From assembly GCF_047495555.1 (NCBI RefSeq), contig NZ_CP166866.1, positions 1,054,001 through 1,118,000 of the forward strand: a stretch of DNA of 64,000 nt, read 5' to 3'. Both the position numbers and the translations under genes were made by a program. Position 1 is the stretch's first letter, and every line of letters starts with the position of its first letter. The DNA comes from Methanobacterium_D sp040373355. GTDB taxonomy: Archaea > Methanobacteriota > Methanobacteria > Methanobacteriales > Methanobacteriaceae. Of the stretch, positions 7,716 through 16,803 are shown piece by piece. Under the pieces are notes generated by a model. The model was not told the DNA's origin. It was given only the letters and a program-made list of their open reading frames with translations, and ran no database searches.

Positions 7716-9293
7716 ATGAGTCAAAAAGTCATTATAGCTGATCAAATAAATGAAAAAGGAATAGAGGACCTTAAAGAGGTTGCAGAGGTTGTTGTAGATA
7801 CTGCAATAACACAAGAAGAGCTTATAAATAAAATTAAAGATTTTGATGCTATTATAGTAAGAAGTAGAACCAAAGTTACTCGTGACGTAATAGAAGCAGC
7901 TGAAAAGCTTAAAATAATAGCAAGGGCAGGTGTAGGTGTTGATAATGTAGATGTAGAAGCAGCTACAGAAAAAGGGATAATGGTGGTTAATGCACCAGAA
8001 TCAACATCCATTACTGTTGCAGAACATGCATTTGGTCTTATAATGTCCCTTGCAAGAAAAATTTCAATAGCTGATAAATCAGTCAAGGAAGGTAAATGGG
8101 AAAAGGGCAGATTCATGGGTATGGAACTTTATGGTAAAACCCTTGGTATTATCGGTATGGGTAGAATTGGAACTCAGGTTGCAATAAGAGCCAAAGCATT
8201 TGGAATGGACATAATGGTCTATGATCCATATATAACTGAAGAAGCAGGAGCAGAGCTTGGTGTTACTGTTGTAGAACTTGATTATCTTCTTAGAAACTCT
8301 GATGTAATGACCATACATGTACCTCTTACTCCTGAAACAAAGCACCTTATAGCAGCAAAAGAATTTGAAATAATGAAAGAAAATGCTATAATTGTAAACT
8401 GTGCAAGAGGAGGTATAATTAACGAAGAAGACCTTTATGATGCTCTTAAAGAAGGTCAAATAGCTGGCGCTGGACTTGATGTGTTTGAGCAGGAACCTCC
8501 AGAAGGTAGTTCTCTTTTAGAACTTGACAATTTAGTTGCAACTCCACATATAGGTGCATCAACTAAAGAAGCACAGAGGGACGCTGCAATTATAGTTGCA
8601 AACGAAGTTAAGAAAGTCTTAACTGGCGAAGCTCCTAAAAACGTTCTAAACATGCCGGTTTTAGATCCAGAAACATTCCAGGCCATTAAACCATACTTAC
8701 AACTTTCTGAAAAACTAGCTAATTTCCTTATTCAGGCAGCAAAAGGAAATATAACTGAAGTAGATATAACTTACTGTGGAGAACTGGCAGATTTCCCTAG
8801 AAAAGATGTACTGAGCAGAACAGTACTAAAAGAAACCCTTAATTCTATCCTTACTGAGCCAGTAAACATGATAAATGCACCTACAGTTGCTAAAAATAGG
8901 GGCATTATCATTACTGAAAGTAAAAGAAGCGAAGCAGAAGGATATAAGAGTCTAATTAAAGTTAAAATAAAATCTGATGAAGGCGAACTAAGTATCGAAG
9001 GAACTGCAACTAAAGAACCAAGAATTGTAAGAATTGATGAATATTGGGTTAATGTAAAACCTAAAGGAACAATGGTTATAACTCGATACAAAGATATACC
9101 TGGAAGCATCGGTACAATTGGAACAAAGCTTGGAGAACATGGAATAAACATAGCTAAAATGCAGGTTGGTAGGCAGGAACCTGGTGGGGAAGCTGTAATG
9201 GTATTAACCGTGGATCAAAAAGTTCCATCAGAAGTAATCGATGAGATTAGGGACTTAGAACATGTTTACGATGCCGTATATGTTCAGCTCTAG
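7716..9293 (+). CDS. serA: D-3-phosphoglycerate dehydrogenase SerA
   Basis: SerA oxidises 3-phosphoglycerate to phosphohydroxypyruvate, the first step to serine. The 525-aa protein has the long three-domain form. It has an N-terminal substrate domain with IIVRSRTKVT and a Rossmann domain with LGIIGMGRIGTQVA and NCARGGIINEEDL. GAGLDVFEQEPP and the catalytic His in ATPHIGASTKEA follow. After about residue 320 comes the intervening ASB domain, then a C-terminal ACT domain (IPGSIGTIGTKLGEHGINIAKM). ATG 7716 is preferred over ATG 7701 because GGTGA lies 5 nt before it. The promoter shares an element with the divergent GT20 gene. Confidence 0.96.
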   Translation: MSQKVIIADQINEKGIEDLKEVAEVVVDTAITQEELINKIKDFDAIIVRSRTKVTRDVIEAAEKLKIIARAGVGVDNVDVEAATEKGIMVVNAPESTSITVAEHAFGLIMSLARKISIADKSVKEGKWEKGRFMGMELYGKTLGIIGMGRIGTQVAIRAKAFGMDIMVYDPYITEEAGAELGVTVVELDYLLRNSDVMTIHVPLTPETKHLIAAKEFEIMKENAIIVNCARGGIINEEDLYDALKEGQIAGAGLDVFEQEPPEGSSLLELDNLVATPHIGASTKEAQRDAAIIVANEVKKVLTGEAPKNVLNMPVLDPETFQAIKPYLQLSEKLANFLIQAAKGNITEVDITYCGELADFPRKDVLSRTVLKETLNSILTEPVNMINAPTVAKNRGIIITESKRSEAEGYKSLIKVKIKSDEGELSIEGTATKEPRIVRIDEYWVNVKPKGTMVITRYKDIPGSIGTIGTKLGEHGINIAKMQVGRQEPGGEAVMVLTVDQKVPSEVIDEIRDLEHVYDAVYVQL

Positions 9294-9306
9294 AAAAAAA
9301 TTAGTT

Positions 9307-9323
9307 TAAGCTTTCTAAGCTTA
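9307..9323 (+). terminator. Short hairpin after serA
   Basis: TAAGCTT at 9307-9313 and AAGCTTA at 9317-9323 form 7-bp arms around TCT, followed by T-rich DNA (TTTATTTTTATTTTT). The position 14 nt after the serA stop suggests a 3'-end or termination structure. Confidence 0.5.
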
Positions 9324-9380
9324 TTTATTTTTATTTTTGAAATTCTTAAAAAAAATAAAAAGATTTTTATCCTTCCGCAA

Positions 9381-9472
9381 CGAAAACTCTTTGATTTTTC
9401 GTGAGGACTTTTTGATCAAACCCCCAGAAAAAATCTTTGATTTTTGCGGCCGAGAAACGAAGTTTCTCCGGC
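9381..9472. repeat. Cluster of mini-hairpins (convergent gap)
   Basis: Between convergent serA and the JAMM gene lie several small inverted repeats. CGAAAA/TTTTCG is at 9381-9401. AAAAATC-TTT-GATTTTT is at 9429-9445. GAGAAAC-GAA-GTTTCTC is at 9452-9468. Two of these use 3-nt loops. A 69-codon frame over this stretch is a by-product of the repeats. The same style of hairpin recurs near 13.0, 27.6 and 50.5 kb. Confidence 0.6.
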
Positions 9473-9496
9473 TTTTTTCTCTGAAAAAAGGTTTTT

Positions 9497-9925
9497 TTAA
9501 ATTATTTTATAATTTACTGGTTCTCCAAAGTTACTATAAGCTCTGATACTCTCTTTATTATATGGTTCTGCAATAATTATGTGAAAGAACCCTTTTTTTG
9601 AAAAGAACTTTAAATCTGCATCTGATGGGCTTGCACTGTAACCTGGATGACTGTGAACTGATCCTACAGAATTAACAGTTAAGGGCTGCATGAAAATCTG
9701 CATAACAGCTCCTTCATTAGAAGTTTCGATAGGTAAAAAGATTAATCCAGTTATTTCAAGTACATGTTCTTTTATTTTACCTTCTAAAAGTGCCATAAAC
9801 TCTTTAGGATAAGATTCCTTAGCAATATTTATTATTTCATCTATAACTTCTTTATCAACATGTGTTTCCTCAATTTCCTGCCCTGAAGTTCCTAATAACT
9901 TTCCTAATATGTTGTTTAATTTCAT
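9497..9925 (-). CDS. JAMM/MPN+ metalloprotease domain protein
   Basis: The protein is a stand-alone JAMM (Mov34/MPN/PAD-1) domain of 142 residues. The zinc and catalytic set is present: Glu42 (YPKEFMALLEG), then H91-S-H93-P with six residues to S101 and D104 (HSHPGYSASPSDAD). Archaeal members of this fold remove ubiquitin-like SAMP modifiers or act in sulfur-carrier processing. Which applies here cannot be read from the sequence, and no ubiquitin-like or E1 gene is adjacent. It lies convergent to serA, downstream of the thg1 unit. Confidence 0.88.
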   Translation of the reverse strand: MKLNNILGKLLGTSGQEIEETHVDKEVIDEIINIAKESYPKEFMALLEGKIKEHVLEITGLIFLPIETSNEGAVMQIFMQPLTVNSVGSVHSHPGYSASPSDADLKFFSKKGFFHIIIAEPYNKESIRAYSNFGEPVNYKII

Positions 9926-9991
9926 TTTATCATTAAGTTGTTTAGATAATTTTAATATATTAATAAAAAGATATCGTATATTAATTTCAAT

Positions 9992-10732
9992 TTACTCTAA
10001 AATTAAAGTTTCGTTAAAAAATAATTCATCAAAAAGTGGTAAATAAGTGTCAATAAAAATTCTTTTTCGTTTTGACTGTACATATTTCTTCTCTATTGGG
10101 TTATAGCCTTCAATAATTTTCTCTTTTTTGTATATTCCAATTCCTCTTCGCTGCCATGCTGGAAGTTCAGCTAGATTTATGTTTCTTTCAAATAAAACAT
10201 CGTGAAGACTGCTGCTTTTTTTCTTATTTAGAATATTCATAGCTTCTTCTTTACTAAACTCTTTTCTAAGTGTCCAATATGCATATCCATTAATGCAATT
10301 CCGCCAGGCTTCATTTTGACGCTCTTTAAAATATTCAATAACCATATCTTTTGAAAGTGGAATAACTCTTGAATCAAATGATATTGTTTTTTCAGTGAGT
10401 TTTCCATTATTTAAAAGATTTTTAGTAAAACTTCCAGAGATAAAGCTTGCAAAAACAGAATTCAATTTTTCAATTCTTCCACTAAAGGGTATATCCGAAA
10501 GAAGAATGTTTATCTCATCAGAAAAAGTGTAAATGAATGCAGGATTAAATTCTTTAAAGAAATCTTTTGATGTATGAACCATAATTTCTGTAAACTGATG
10601 ATCATAAGGTTTTTGAAACTTCAGATCATGAGATAACTTAGAAAATGTTCTTCCATCTATCCTCATCACAATATGTGATCCACATGGAATTTTTAAGTTT
10701 GAAAAAATTTCACATTCTTTCATATTCATCAT
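9992..10732 (-). CDS. thg1: tRNA(His) guanylyltransferase, Thg1-like
   Basis: The N-terminus carries the Thg1 signatures MRIDGRTFSKLS (metal ligand Asp26) and FIYTFSDEINILL (second catalytic Asp72), forming a polymerase-like palm domain. SFDSRVIPL and WRRGIGIYKKE follow. Length 246 aa fits archaeal Thg1. These enzymes perform template-dependent 3'-5' addition, repairing or adding G-1 of tRNA-His. The start is taken at ATG 10732; ATG 10723, three codons inward, is also possible. It lies 19 nt downstream of nadX in the same direction. Confidence 0.93.
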   Translation of the reverse strand: MMNMKECEIFSNLKIPCGSHIVMRIDGRTFSKLSHDLKFQKPYDHQFTEIMVHTSKDFFKEFNPAFIYTFSDEINILLSDIPFSGRIEKLNSVFASFISGSFTKNLLNNGKLTEKTISFDSRVIPLSKDMVIEYFKERQNEAWRNCINGYAYWTLRKEFSKEEAMNILNKKKSSSLHDVLFERNINLAELPAWQRRGIGIYKKEKIIEGYNPIEKKYVQSKRKRIFIDTYLPLFDELFFNETLILE

Positions 10733-10751
10733 AAAAAGATAGATTAGTTTA

Positions 10752-11516
10752 CTATGTCCCTACAATTAAATTTTCATTTAAGCTCTTTAAAAGCTTTATA
10801 GCAGAATAAGCAGCTAATACACTTGTCTTAGGATTCATTGAGCATCTAATATTTTGAGTAATGGTCTTAAATTCTCCAGAATCTCCAATAACATGAACTT
10901 CATGCATATTTCTATCTACTGAAGGATCTGCAATTATTTTAACATTGACATCTTGACCACAGGCTAGACTCAGTGCTGCAGCCACATTAATATTTGTAGG
11001 AAATTCTTTAACTGCATCAGATGCCTTTCCTTCATATAGAATAGTTTCCCCGTCTGCTTTTATACCTAAAGATTTAGGTGGTTTTCTTGTAACAAGGGAT
11101 GCTTCTCTTATTTTACCAATAGAAGCGGCTTTAATCCCATCTAAACCAACGATAGCTCCTGAAGGTGCATATATTTTAGCACCCTTTGAGGCTGCAATAT
11201 TTTCAAGCCGTTCTTTAAGTTTTAAATCCATTAAAGCCCCAATACTCATTATCAGAACATTTATTCCATTTTCTAATATAGTTGGGACAATTTCATACAC
11301 TGATTGAGGAGAAGCAGCTTCAACTACCAGATCTACTTTATCCAGCATATCTTCAATATCAAGAATTACTGTACCGTCGACTTGAAGGGCTAAATTCTCA
11401 GCCCTTTCGATGTCTCTATCATAAAAATATTTAAGATCAATGCCTAATTTCCCTTCAACTGCAAAATTAGTCATTATATTGGCTATAGCGCCACAACCTA
11501 TAATTCCAACTTTCAT
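10752..11516 (-). CDS. nadX: L-aspartate dehydrogenase NadX
   Basis: NadX oxidises aspartate to iminoaspartate for NAD synthesis, in place of NadB. The N-terminal Rossmann loop is VGIIGCGAIANIM. Family blocks include VDLVVEAASPQSVYE, GAKIYAPSGAIVGLDGI, TNINVAAALSLACG and HEVHVIGDSGEFK. ATG 11516 has GTGA 5 nt upstream and yields 254 aa; the GTG at 11525 lacks a ribosome site. It begins 5 nt after the PRC-barrel stop, so the two are probably cotranscribed. Confidence 0.93.
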   Translation of the reverse strand: MKVGIIGCGAIANIMTNFAVEGKLGIDLKYFYDRDIERAENLALQVDGTVILDIEDMLDKVDLVVEAASPQSVYEIVPTILENGINVLIMSIGALMDLKLKERLENIAASKGAKIYAPSGAIVGLDGIKAASIGKIREASLVTRKPPKSLGIKADGETILYEGKASDAVKEFPTNINVAAALSLACGQDVNVKIIADPSVDRNMHEVHVIGDSGEFKTITQNIRCSMNPKTSVLAAYSAIKLLKSLNENLIVGT

Positions 11517-11521
11517 ATCTT

Positions 11522-11851
11522 TCACTGTGATTGTACAGATGGAGTAGTTGCAGTTGATACTTCAGGACTAATTAAAATAATATCTCCTACAGCCTGAACT
11601 CGATCATATGGTATATCAACGGTTCCTTCTTCTTTAAGTGGTCTTATTTCGTCAGCTTCAGGAACAAAACGCATGCTTGTTTTAATAACATCTCTTATTC
11701 CCACACTTCTTTTATCTGCGGCCATTGCTCTTGCTTTTAGAACAGATACTCTTCCTTTTTTAATGTTTAATATAACGTCCTGGACTCTTCCAATATATTT
11801 TCCGCGTGTTGTGTACACATCTAAGTTGTATAGGCTGGATAAATCGACCAT
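11522..11851 (-). CDS. PRC-barrel domain protein
   Basis: This 109-aa protein begins MVDLSSLYNLDVYTTRGKYIGRVQDVILN, the classic PRC-barrel opening (a tag-like 'GKYIGRV' then 'D'). It continues VGIRDVIKTSMRFVPEADEI and IPYDRVQAVGDIILIS. PRC-barrels occur as small RNA- or protein-binding adaptors such as RimM; archaeal stand-alone forms have been linked to cell division (CdpB family). Which role applies is inference. It is the leading gene of the nadX-thg1 group. Confidence 0.85.
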   Translation of the reverse strand: MVDLSSLYNLDVYTTRGKYIGRVQDVILNIKKGRVSVLKARAMAADKRSVGIRDVIKTSMRFVPEADEIRPLKEEGTVDIPYDRVQAVGDIILISPEVSTATTPSVQSQ

Positions 11852-12070
11852 TTTTTACCACCACATGTTTTAACATTTTTTATATAAATTTAAATAACTA
11901 TGTAAGATTTAAACTATTATCTACTTAAATATTTCGAAAATCAGCGACTTATTTTAACAATTTCTTCTTAAAACATAAATTTATAATGCTTCAAATTAAA
12001 TTATCTCTAAATCAATTTAAAGATTATAAAGAACTCTAAATTATTTTGCAATAAGTTTAATGGTGATTCA

Positions 12071-12793
12071 ATGTGGGATACAAGTAAAGATTACAGATTA
12101 TTATTAGCAGAAAAGTCAGTAGATCTCTTTTTAAGAACATTAGAAGGTGCAAATTTAAAGGGAAGATGGAATAAACGGCAAGTTGTACAAAATGCTAAAG
12201 ACATGGTTCCTGAAATCCAGTCATTATATTACTCATATCTTGAACCTGCTGATTTAGCTCAAGCTCCCCAAATAATTTCTATTAAACAAAAAGCAGATGT
12301 TATAATAGAAAATTTAGGTGGAGAAAGTTGGTATAAACATTTTTTAGGCCTTGTAAGTAAAGATGAAAAAAGTAAGTTAGAAGAATCAATCGCTAAAATT
12401 AGGTTTTTTTTAAATACTATACTGAATATTGACAAAAGATTAGCTCTTGGCCCAATAGATGATCCTATTGTAGCTATTGATATCAAAGTAGGTGAAGTTG
12501 TGAGCTTTGGAGGACATCCAAGCGCAGATAGCTTACTCGTTTGCAATGTAAACATTAAAAGAGCAATAACTGTTGTAACAAATGATCTTGAGGTTAAAGA
12601 TTCTAATAGAGTTGCAGTTGCAATGCTTCCCCCTACAAGCTTTATGGGAGTTACCAGTGAAGGAATGTTTTTAGGTGCGGGTGAGGGAGTTTTAAAGGAT
12701 GTTCAAGGGGAAATAGGTGGAATGCCTAAAGGGATCCCACTTGAAGCGCTTAATGAAGCACGGAATTTTGTAGAGACATTCATAAATTCCTAA
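12071..12793 (+). CDS. tRNA-binding (EMAP/CsaA-like OB-fold) domain protein
   Basis: The C-terminal half (about residues 135-235) is an OB-fold tRNA-binding domain: VAIDIKVGEVVSFGGHPSADSLLVCNV, then RVAVAMLPPTSFMGVTSEGMFLGAG. The N-terminal 130 residues are helical, with KGRWNKRQVVQNAKDMVPEI. Similar proteins in methanogens are annotated as tRNA-binding proteins. They are related to the C-terminal domain of MetRS and PheRS-beta. GGTGAT sits 3 nt before the ATG. No synthetase partner is adjacent. Function is likely assistance to a synthetase or RNA binding, by inference. Confidence 0.85.
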   Translation: MWDTSKDYRLLLAEKSVDLFLRTLEGANLKGRWNKRQVVQNAKDMVPEIQSLYYSYLEPADLAQAPQIISIKQKADVIIENLGGESWYKHFLGLVSKDEKSKLEESIAKIRFFLNTILNIDKRLALGPIDDPIVAIDIKVGEVVSFGGHPSADSLLVCNVNIKRAITVVTNDLEVKDSNRVAVAMLPPTSFMGVTSEGMFLGAGEGVLKDVQGEIGGMPKGIPLEALNEARNFVETFINS

Positions 12794-12812
12794 CAGTGAT
12801 TGGGAATTTATG
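12781..12812 (+). terminator. Inverted repeat enclosing a stop codon
   Basis: CATAAATTCC at 12781-12790 and GGAATTTATG at 12803-12812 are perfect 10-bp inverted copies. The stop codon TAA (12791-12793) of the tRNA-binding protein falls in the 12-nt loop. The last codons of the gene therefore form one arm. It may act as a 3'-end structure. Confidence 0.5.
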
Positions 12813-12817
12813 AGCAC

Positions 12818-13032
12818 CGAAAACGTAGTTTTCGAGGGCGTTTTTAAAATGAATAATTATTGAATTTTTGTTGGCACCGTTTTTTGATTTAACACTCAAT
12901 TTTCATTTTTTGTTACCATAAATCTTTATTTTCAACGGATTCTAAAAGTTCCCAAATATCTCAGATGTTGGGGATACTAAAAAATCCCTCAACTTCTTTA
13001 AATTTCGGGCAGAAAAAATCTTAGATTTTTTC
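12818..13032. repeat. Mini-hairpins in convergent gap
   Basis: CGAAAAC-GTA-GTTTTCG is at 12818-12834 and GAAAAAATC-TTA-GATTTTTTC at 13012-13032, both with 3-nt loops. The stretch also shares short words (AAAAAATC, CCCTCAA) with the repeats near 9.4 and 50.5 kb. No gene is visible in the 276-bp gap. Confidence 0.6.
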
Positions 13033-13069
13033 ATGCTTCGAATTTTTGAGCGGTTGATCATTCCTTTTA

Positions 13070-14491
13070 TTAACTTTTAGAAAGTTGATTTATTATGATA
13101 AGTTTTGCTTTTGTCATATCCTCAACAGCATATTTTATGCCTTCTTTTCCCATTCCGCTCATTTTACATCCACCAAATGGCATATTATCTGCACGATAAG
13201 TTGATTGTTTATTTACAACTACAGTGCCTGCATCTATTTCATTTACAGCTTTTAAGGCACTATTTATATTATTTGTAAATATACTTGCTTGCAAGCCATA
13301 TTTTGTGTTATTTGCAATATCAATGGCTTCTTCAATTCCATTTACTTTAATTAATGGAGCTATAGGGCCAAATGTTTCTTCTTGAACGACTTCCATTTGT
13401 GAATTAACATTATCAAGAACAGTTGGGGTGTAGAATGAATTTTCACGTTTTCCACCGCATAACAATTCTGCACCCTCTTTTAAAGCATCATCAACTTTTT
13501 TTTCAACAACAATAGCTGCTTTTTCATCAATAAGAGGGCCTATGTCAGTATTTCGATTAAGTGGATTTCCTAATTTTAATTTTAAAGTTGCTTTAACAAA
13601 CTTATCGGTAAATTCATCTGCAATTTTTCTATCTAGAATTATACGTTTTACTCCAATGCATACTTGCCCTGCATAAAGATAAGAACCAATTACTGCTGCA
13701 TTAACTGCTGCTTCAATATCTGTATCATCAAGTACAATTAATGGATCATTTCCACCAAGTTCTAAGGTTAATTTTTTCATCCCTGCATTTTTTGATATAT
13801 TTAAACCAGTTTTTACACTTCCAGTAAATGAAATCTTATTTATTCCTTTATTTCTTACAATTTCGTCCCCTACATCGCTTCCAGATCCTGTAATTGCATT
13901 GATAACTCCTGGCTCAAAGTATAAATTCATAATCTCAGCTAACTTAAGTGCTGCAAGAGGTGCTTGTGTGGATGGTTTTAGCACTACTGCATTTTTTGCA
14001 GCAATAGCAGGCATTGTTTTATGAATAACAAGATTTAAAGGAAAATTAAAAGGAGTAATCGCTCCAATAACCCCTAGGGGAATTCTTGAAGTAAATCCAA
14101 TTAAATCCTCTCCACCAGTACATGCATCTAATGGTATTGTTTCCCCGTAAATACGTTTTGATTCTTCTGCAGAAAGTAATGTAGTTTGTATAGAACGTTC
14201 TACTTCTCCTTCTGATTCTTTAATTGGTTTACCGCAATCAATACTGATTAATTTAGCAAATAATTTTGAATTTTTTTTTATTTCATCACATATTTCATAT
14301 AAACTTTCTGATATTTCCCTTGATGAAATGTTTTTTAATACATTAGAAGCCTCATTTGCAGCAATAACTGCATTTTTTACATCTTTACGGTTTCCATTAG
14401 GTACAGTATCTATAATTTTATTATTAAATGGATTTTTAATCTCAAGCTTGTCTGGTCTTTCAATTAATTTACCATTAATAATCATGTCCAT
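13070..14491 (-). CDS. cofA: Aldehyde dehydrogenase, probable lactaldehyde dehydrogenase CofA
   Basis: This is an NAD(P)-dependent aldehyde dehydrogenase of 473 aa. It has GAITPFNFPLNLV (cofactor contact), KLTLELGGNDPLIV (general base Glu), YAGQVCIGVKRI (catalytic Cys), QEETFGPIAP and a C-terminal MPFGGCKMSGMGKEG. Methanogen members of this subfamily oxidise lactaldehyde to lactate for the F420 side chain. The assignment rests on family resemblance and on the organism; a general aldehyde dehydrogenase remains possible. No other cof genes are adjacent. Confidence 0.82.
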   Translation of the reverse strand: MDMIINGKLIERPDKLEIKNPFNNKIIDTVPNGNRKDVKNAVIAANEASNVLKNISSREISESLYEICDEIKKNSKLFAKLISIDCGKPIKESEGEVERSIQTTLLSAEESKRIYGETIPLDACTGGEDLIGFTSRIPLGVIGAITPFNFPLNLVIHKTMPAIAAKNAVVLKPSTQAPLAALKLAEIMNLYFEPGVINAITGSGSDVGDEIVRNKGINKISFTGSVKTGLNISKNAGMKKLTLELGGNDPLIVLDDTDIEAAVNAAVIGSYLYAGQVCIGVKRIILDRKIADEFTDKFVKATLKLKLGNPLNRNTDIGPLIDEKAAIVVEKKVDDALKEGAELLCGGKRENSFYTPTVLDNVNSQMEVVQEETFGPIAPLIKVNGIEEAIDIANNTKYGLQASIFTNNINSALKAVNEIDAGTVVVNKQSTYRADNMPFGGCKMSGMGKEGIKYAVEDMTKAKLIIINQLSKS

Positions 14492-14534
14492 ATTATATGC
14501 CTCAAAAATAAAATTAAGAAAAAAATAAAATATC

Positions 14535-14735
14535 TTATAATTGTTTAATTTTATTTGTTAAGTTCTTGAGTTTATTATTTACATCTGTTGTATCATTTTG
14601 AGTAATTTCATCTCCAAGTCCTGAAAGATAGTTCTTATAATAAATTGCTGCAATAATAGCAATTACAATTATACCACCAAAAAGTAGTATAAGTTCTGCT
14701 GCCCCCTGACCATTTTCATCTTTTAATATCTGCAT
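14535..14735 (-). CDS. Class III signal peptide (archaeal pilin-like) protein
   Basis: The 66-aa protein begins MQILKDENGQGAAELILLFG, followed by a hydrophobic helix IIVIAIIAAIYY and a short polar tail. The G-QGAAELILL segment fits the archaeal class III signal, processed by EppA just before Gln, with Glu at +5. GGTG lies 6 nt before ATG 14735; the GTG at 14744 overlaps that site. It lies 4 nt downstream of the TadC-like gene, so it is probably the major or minor pilin of that assembly system. Confidence 0.85.
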   Translation of the reverse strand: MQILKDENGQGAAELILLFGGIIVIAIIAAIYYKNYLSGLGDEITQNDTTDVNNKLKNLTNKIKQL

Positions 14736-14748
14736 CTTTAACACCTAT

Positions 14749-15684
14749 TTAAGCTCCAAATAAAAATTTCCCTGCAAAATTTTGCATTACATAAAATACT
14801 GCATAAGCTGCTGGAACCAGAAGTAGTGCATATTTAACTCCTTTTTTTGCGCTCCCATACATAACAATACCAATTAATAAACTGGCTATTATTGAATGAA
14901 TAATTATATAGCCGCTTGCAGCGGTTACTGCGGCATCGGCCATTGGATTTACCTTACCTGCAGCTTCAATAAATTCATTGTATGTCATTATCATCCCTAA
15001 AGCAAATGGGGCTGCTATAATTGCTGCAATCATTAAAAACATGACTGACATCATTACATTTGCTTTTCTTTCCCTCTTTAAGGCCAATACTGCTCTTAAA
15101 TCTTCAGCTACAGTTTCAATTACATCTGCTAAACTTCCACCAGTTCTTCTACCTTCAAGTATCATTCTAAATGTTCTATCTAAATTTTTAGACTTTAAAC
15201 GTTCACTCATTGCCATTATAGCTTCATCGAATGTACTTCCAATTTTTATTTCAATTACTGCTCTTTTAAGTTCATCAGTTAGCGGGCCACTGCCGTGTCT
15301 GGAAACGTCTTCAAGGGCACTTTCAAGACCAACTCCTGCTCTTATTAGAGATGCGACTTGCCTTAGAAAGTCAGGAGTATTTTGCTCAATTGCATCAACC
15401 CTTCTTTCCATCATAAAGAATAAATAAGCTCCAATAAGTGCATTAGGTACTATAAAACCAATGGGAACTGCTAAAAGGGTATTAATACCTAGAAGTAATG
15501 CTAAAAAAAATGATATAGTTGCTAATCCTATGCCTGCTGTAAGTCCTAATGTAATTAGATCAGATGCTTTTACATACATCCCGCATCTTATAAGAGTTTC
15601 CTGGATTTTAATAATATATTTTTCAGGTATAATATTATCTATGATGTTTGATACGGGTGATAGAACACTGGGTATTATTGCCAT
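14749..15684 (-). CDS. Type II secretion F-family (TadC-like) pilus assembly membrane protein
   Basis: The 311-aa integral membrane protein has two blocks of hydrophobic helices: near 45-90 (LITLGLTAGIGLATISFFLALLL, VPIGFIVPNALIGAYLFF) and after residue 210. Between them lies the cytoplasmic T2SF domain with NTPDFLRQVASLIRAGVGLESALEDVSRHGSGPL and LEGRRTGGSLADVIETVAEDL. It anchors the assembly ATPase in archaeal type IV pilus systems. GGTGA precedes the ATG. A class III pilin follows directly, whereas the ATPase and a second F-family gene lie at 34.6-37.5 kb. Confidence 0.9.
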   Translation of the reverse strand: MAIIPSVLSPVSNIIDNIIPEKYIIKIQETLIRCGMYVKASDLITLGLTAGIGLATISFFLALLLGINTLLAVPIGFIVPNALIGAYLFFMMERRVDAIEQNTPDFLRQVASLIRAGVGLESALEDVSRHGSGPLTDELKRAVIEIKIGSTFDEAIMAMSERLKSKNLDRTFRMILEGRRTGGSLADVIETVAEDLRAVLALKRERKANVMMSVMFLMIAAIIAAPFALGMIMTYNEFIEAAGKVNPMADAAVTAASGYIIIHSIIASLLIGIVMYGSAKKGVKYALLLVPAAYAVFYVMQNFAGKFLFGA

Positions 15685-15801
15685 TTTTTCACCTATTATA
15701 TTCTATCATTGTATATAATAATATATGTTAGTATTTTACAAGATGATTTAACCATATTATTCGAATATGAATTTTTAGGTAATAAAAATCTTTATAAAAA
15801 T

Positions 15802-16794
15802 TTAAATGCTTATTTTTGTATCAATTCTGTTTAAAACATTTCCTTTATTTGTTATGTGTACCATATCTTCTATTCTAACTCCAAAATCATTTTCAAGGTA
15901 AATACCGGGCTCTATAGTTATAACCATTCCTTTTTGAAGCTTTGCCGTTTCACGTTTCGATAAGGATGGACCTTCATGGACTTCCAGTCCAACACCATGT
16001 CCAGTTGAATGTATGAATGATTTACCATAACCGTATTCCTCAATTACATCTCTTGCTACTTTATCAATATAAGATGCCTTTATTCCAGGTTTAACTTCCT
16101 TGATTGCACTCATTTGGGCTTCAAGAACAATATCAAATATTTCTTGATGTCTTTCAGTTTCAATTATTGTTCTTGTAGTATCAGAACAATAATTATTGTA
16201 TTTAGCTCCCCAATCGATTACAATGGGCCTTTCAAGAGATTCATTAGTTACTTCTGCATGTGGTAATGAAGAACGATTACCTGAAGCCACTATTGTATCA
16301 AATGCAGCTTTAGGTGAACCATTTAATCTCATATTATATTCTATTTCTGCTGCAATTCTGTTTTCACTTTTTTTATCAAACTCAACTTGTTTGATGGATT
16401 TCTCAGCAATTTTAAGTGCATTTATAATATGATTTAATTCTTTATCTGTTTTAATTTGTCTCATTTCTTCAACAATTTGTGTAGTTTTATAATTTAAAGA
16501 AAAATCCTTTTTTAGTCTATTGAATGTTTCAAGGGTTATTGAACCTTCAATCCCAACTGTACCTTTAAGCATTTCTTTTATTTTATCTAAAGATTTTAAT
16601 TCCTCAACAAGAATAGTTGAATTTAATTCTGCAGCTTCCATGTCCATTTTAGAAGTAAAAAGTATAGGTTCTTCTCTTATTAATAAAATTGAAGAGCTTG
16701 ATGGCTTAAAACCTGCTATATATGTAATATTATATGGATTTAAAACAAGTAACGCGTCTAAATTGTTTTCATGCATTTTATCAATTATTTTCAT
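15802..16794 (-). CDS. M24 family metallopeptidase (Xaa-Pro aminopeptidase-like)
   Basis: The 330-aa protein has a creatinase-like N-terminal domain (LLVLNPYNITYIAGFKPSS) and a C-terminal pita-bread domain. Dimetal ligands are visible: Asp in VIDWGAKYN, Asp in YCSDTTRTI, His in HSTGHGVGLEVHEGPSLS, Glu in ITIEPGIYL and Glu in VRIEDMVHI. This is the pattern of proline dipeptidases and Xaa-Pro aminopeptidases. GGAG lies 6 nt before the ATG. It starts 9 nt after the HIT gene ends and is likely cotranscribed with it. Confidence 0.92.
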   Translation of the reverse strand: MKIIDKMHENNLDALLVLNPYNITYIAGFKPSSSSILLIREEPILFTSKMDMEAAELNSTILVEELKSLDKIKEMLKGTVGIEGSITLETFNRLKKDFSLNYKTTQIVEEMRQIKTDKELNHIINALKIAEKSIKQVEFDKKSENRIAAEIEYNMRLNGSPKAAFDTIVASGNRSSLPHAEVTNESLERPIVIDWGAKYNNYCSDTTRTIIETERHQEIFDIVLEAQMSAIKEVKPGIKASYIDKVARDVIEEYGYGKSFIHSTGHGVGLEVHEGPSLSKRETAKLQKGMVITIEPGIYLENDFGVRIEDMVHITNKGNVLNRIDTKISI

Positions 16795-16803
16795 AAGTGC
16801 TCC

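Noticed and set aside
8079..8459. 126-codon frame opposite serA
   Set aside because: Antisense shadow rich in Phe/Tyr/Cys/Ser; sense frame is SerA.
9337..9546. 69-codon frame between serA and the JAMM gene
   Set aside because: It runs through clustered hairpin repeats, has no good ribosome site and overlaps the JAMM gene end.
14978..15427. 149-codon frame opposite the TadC-like gene
   Set aside because: It is antisense to a clear family member and has Ser/Ile-rich shadow composition.
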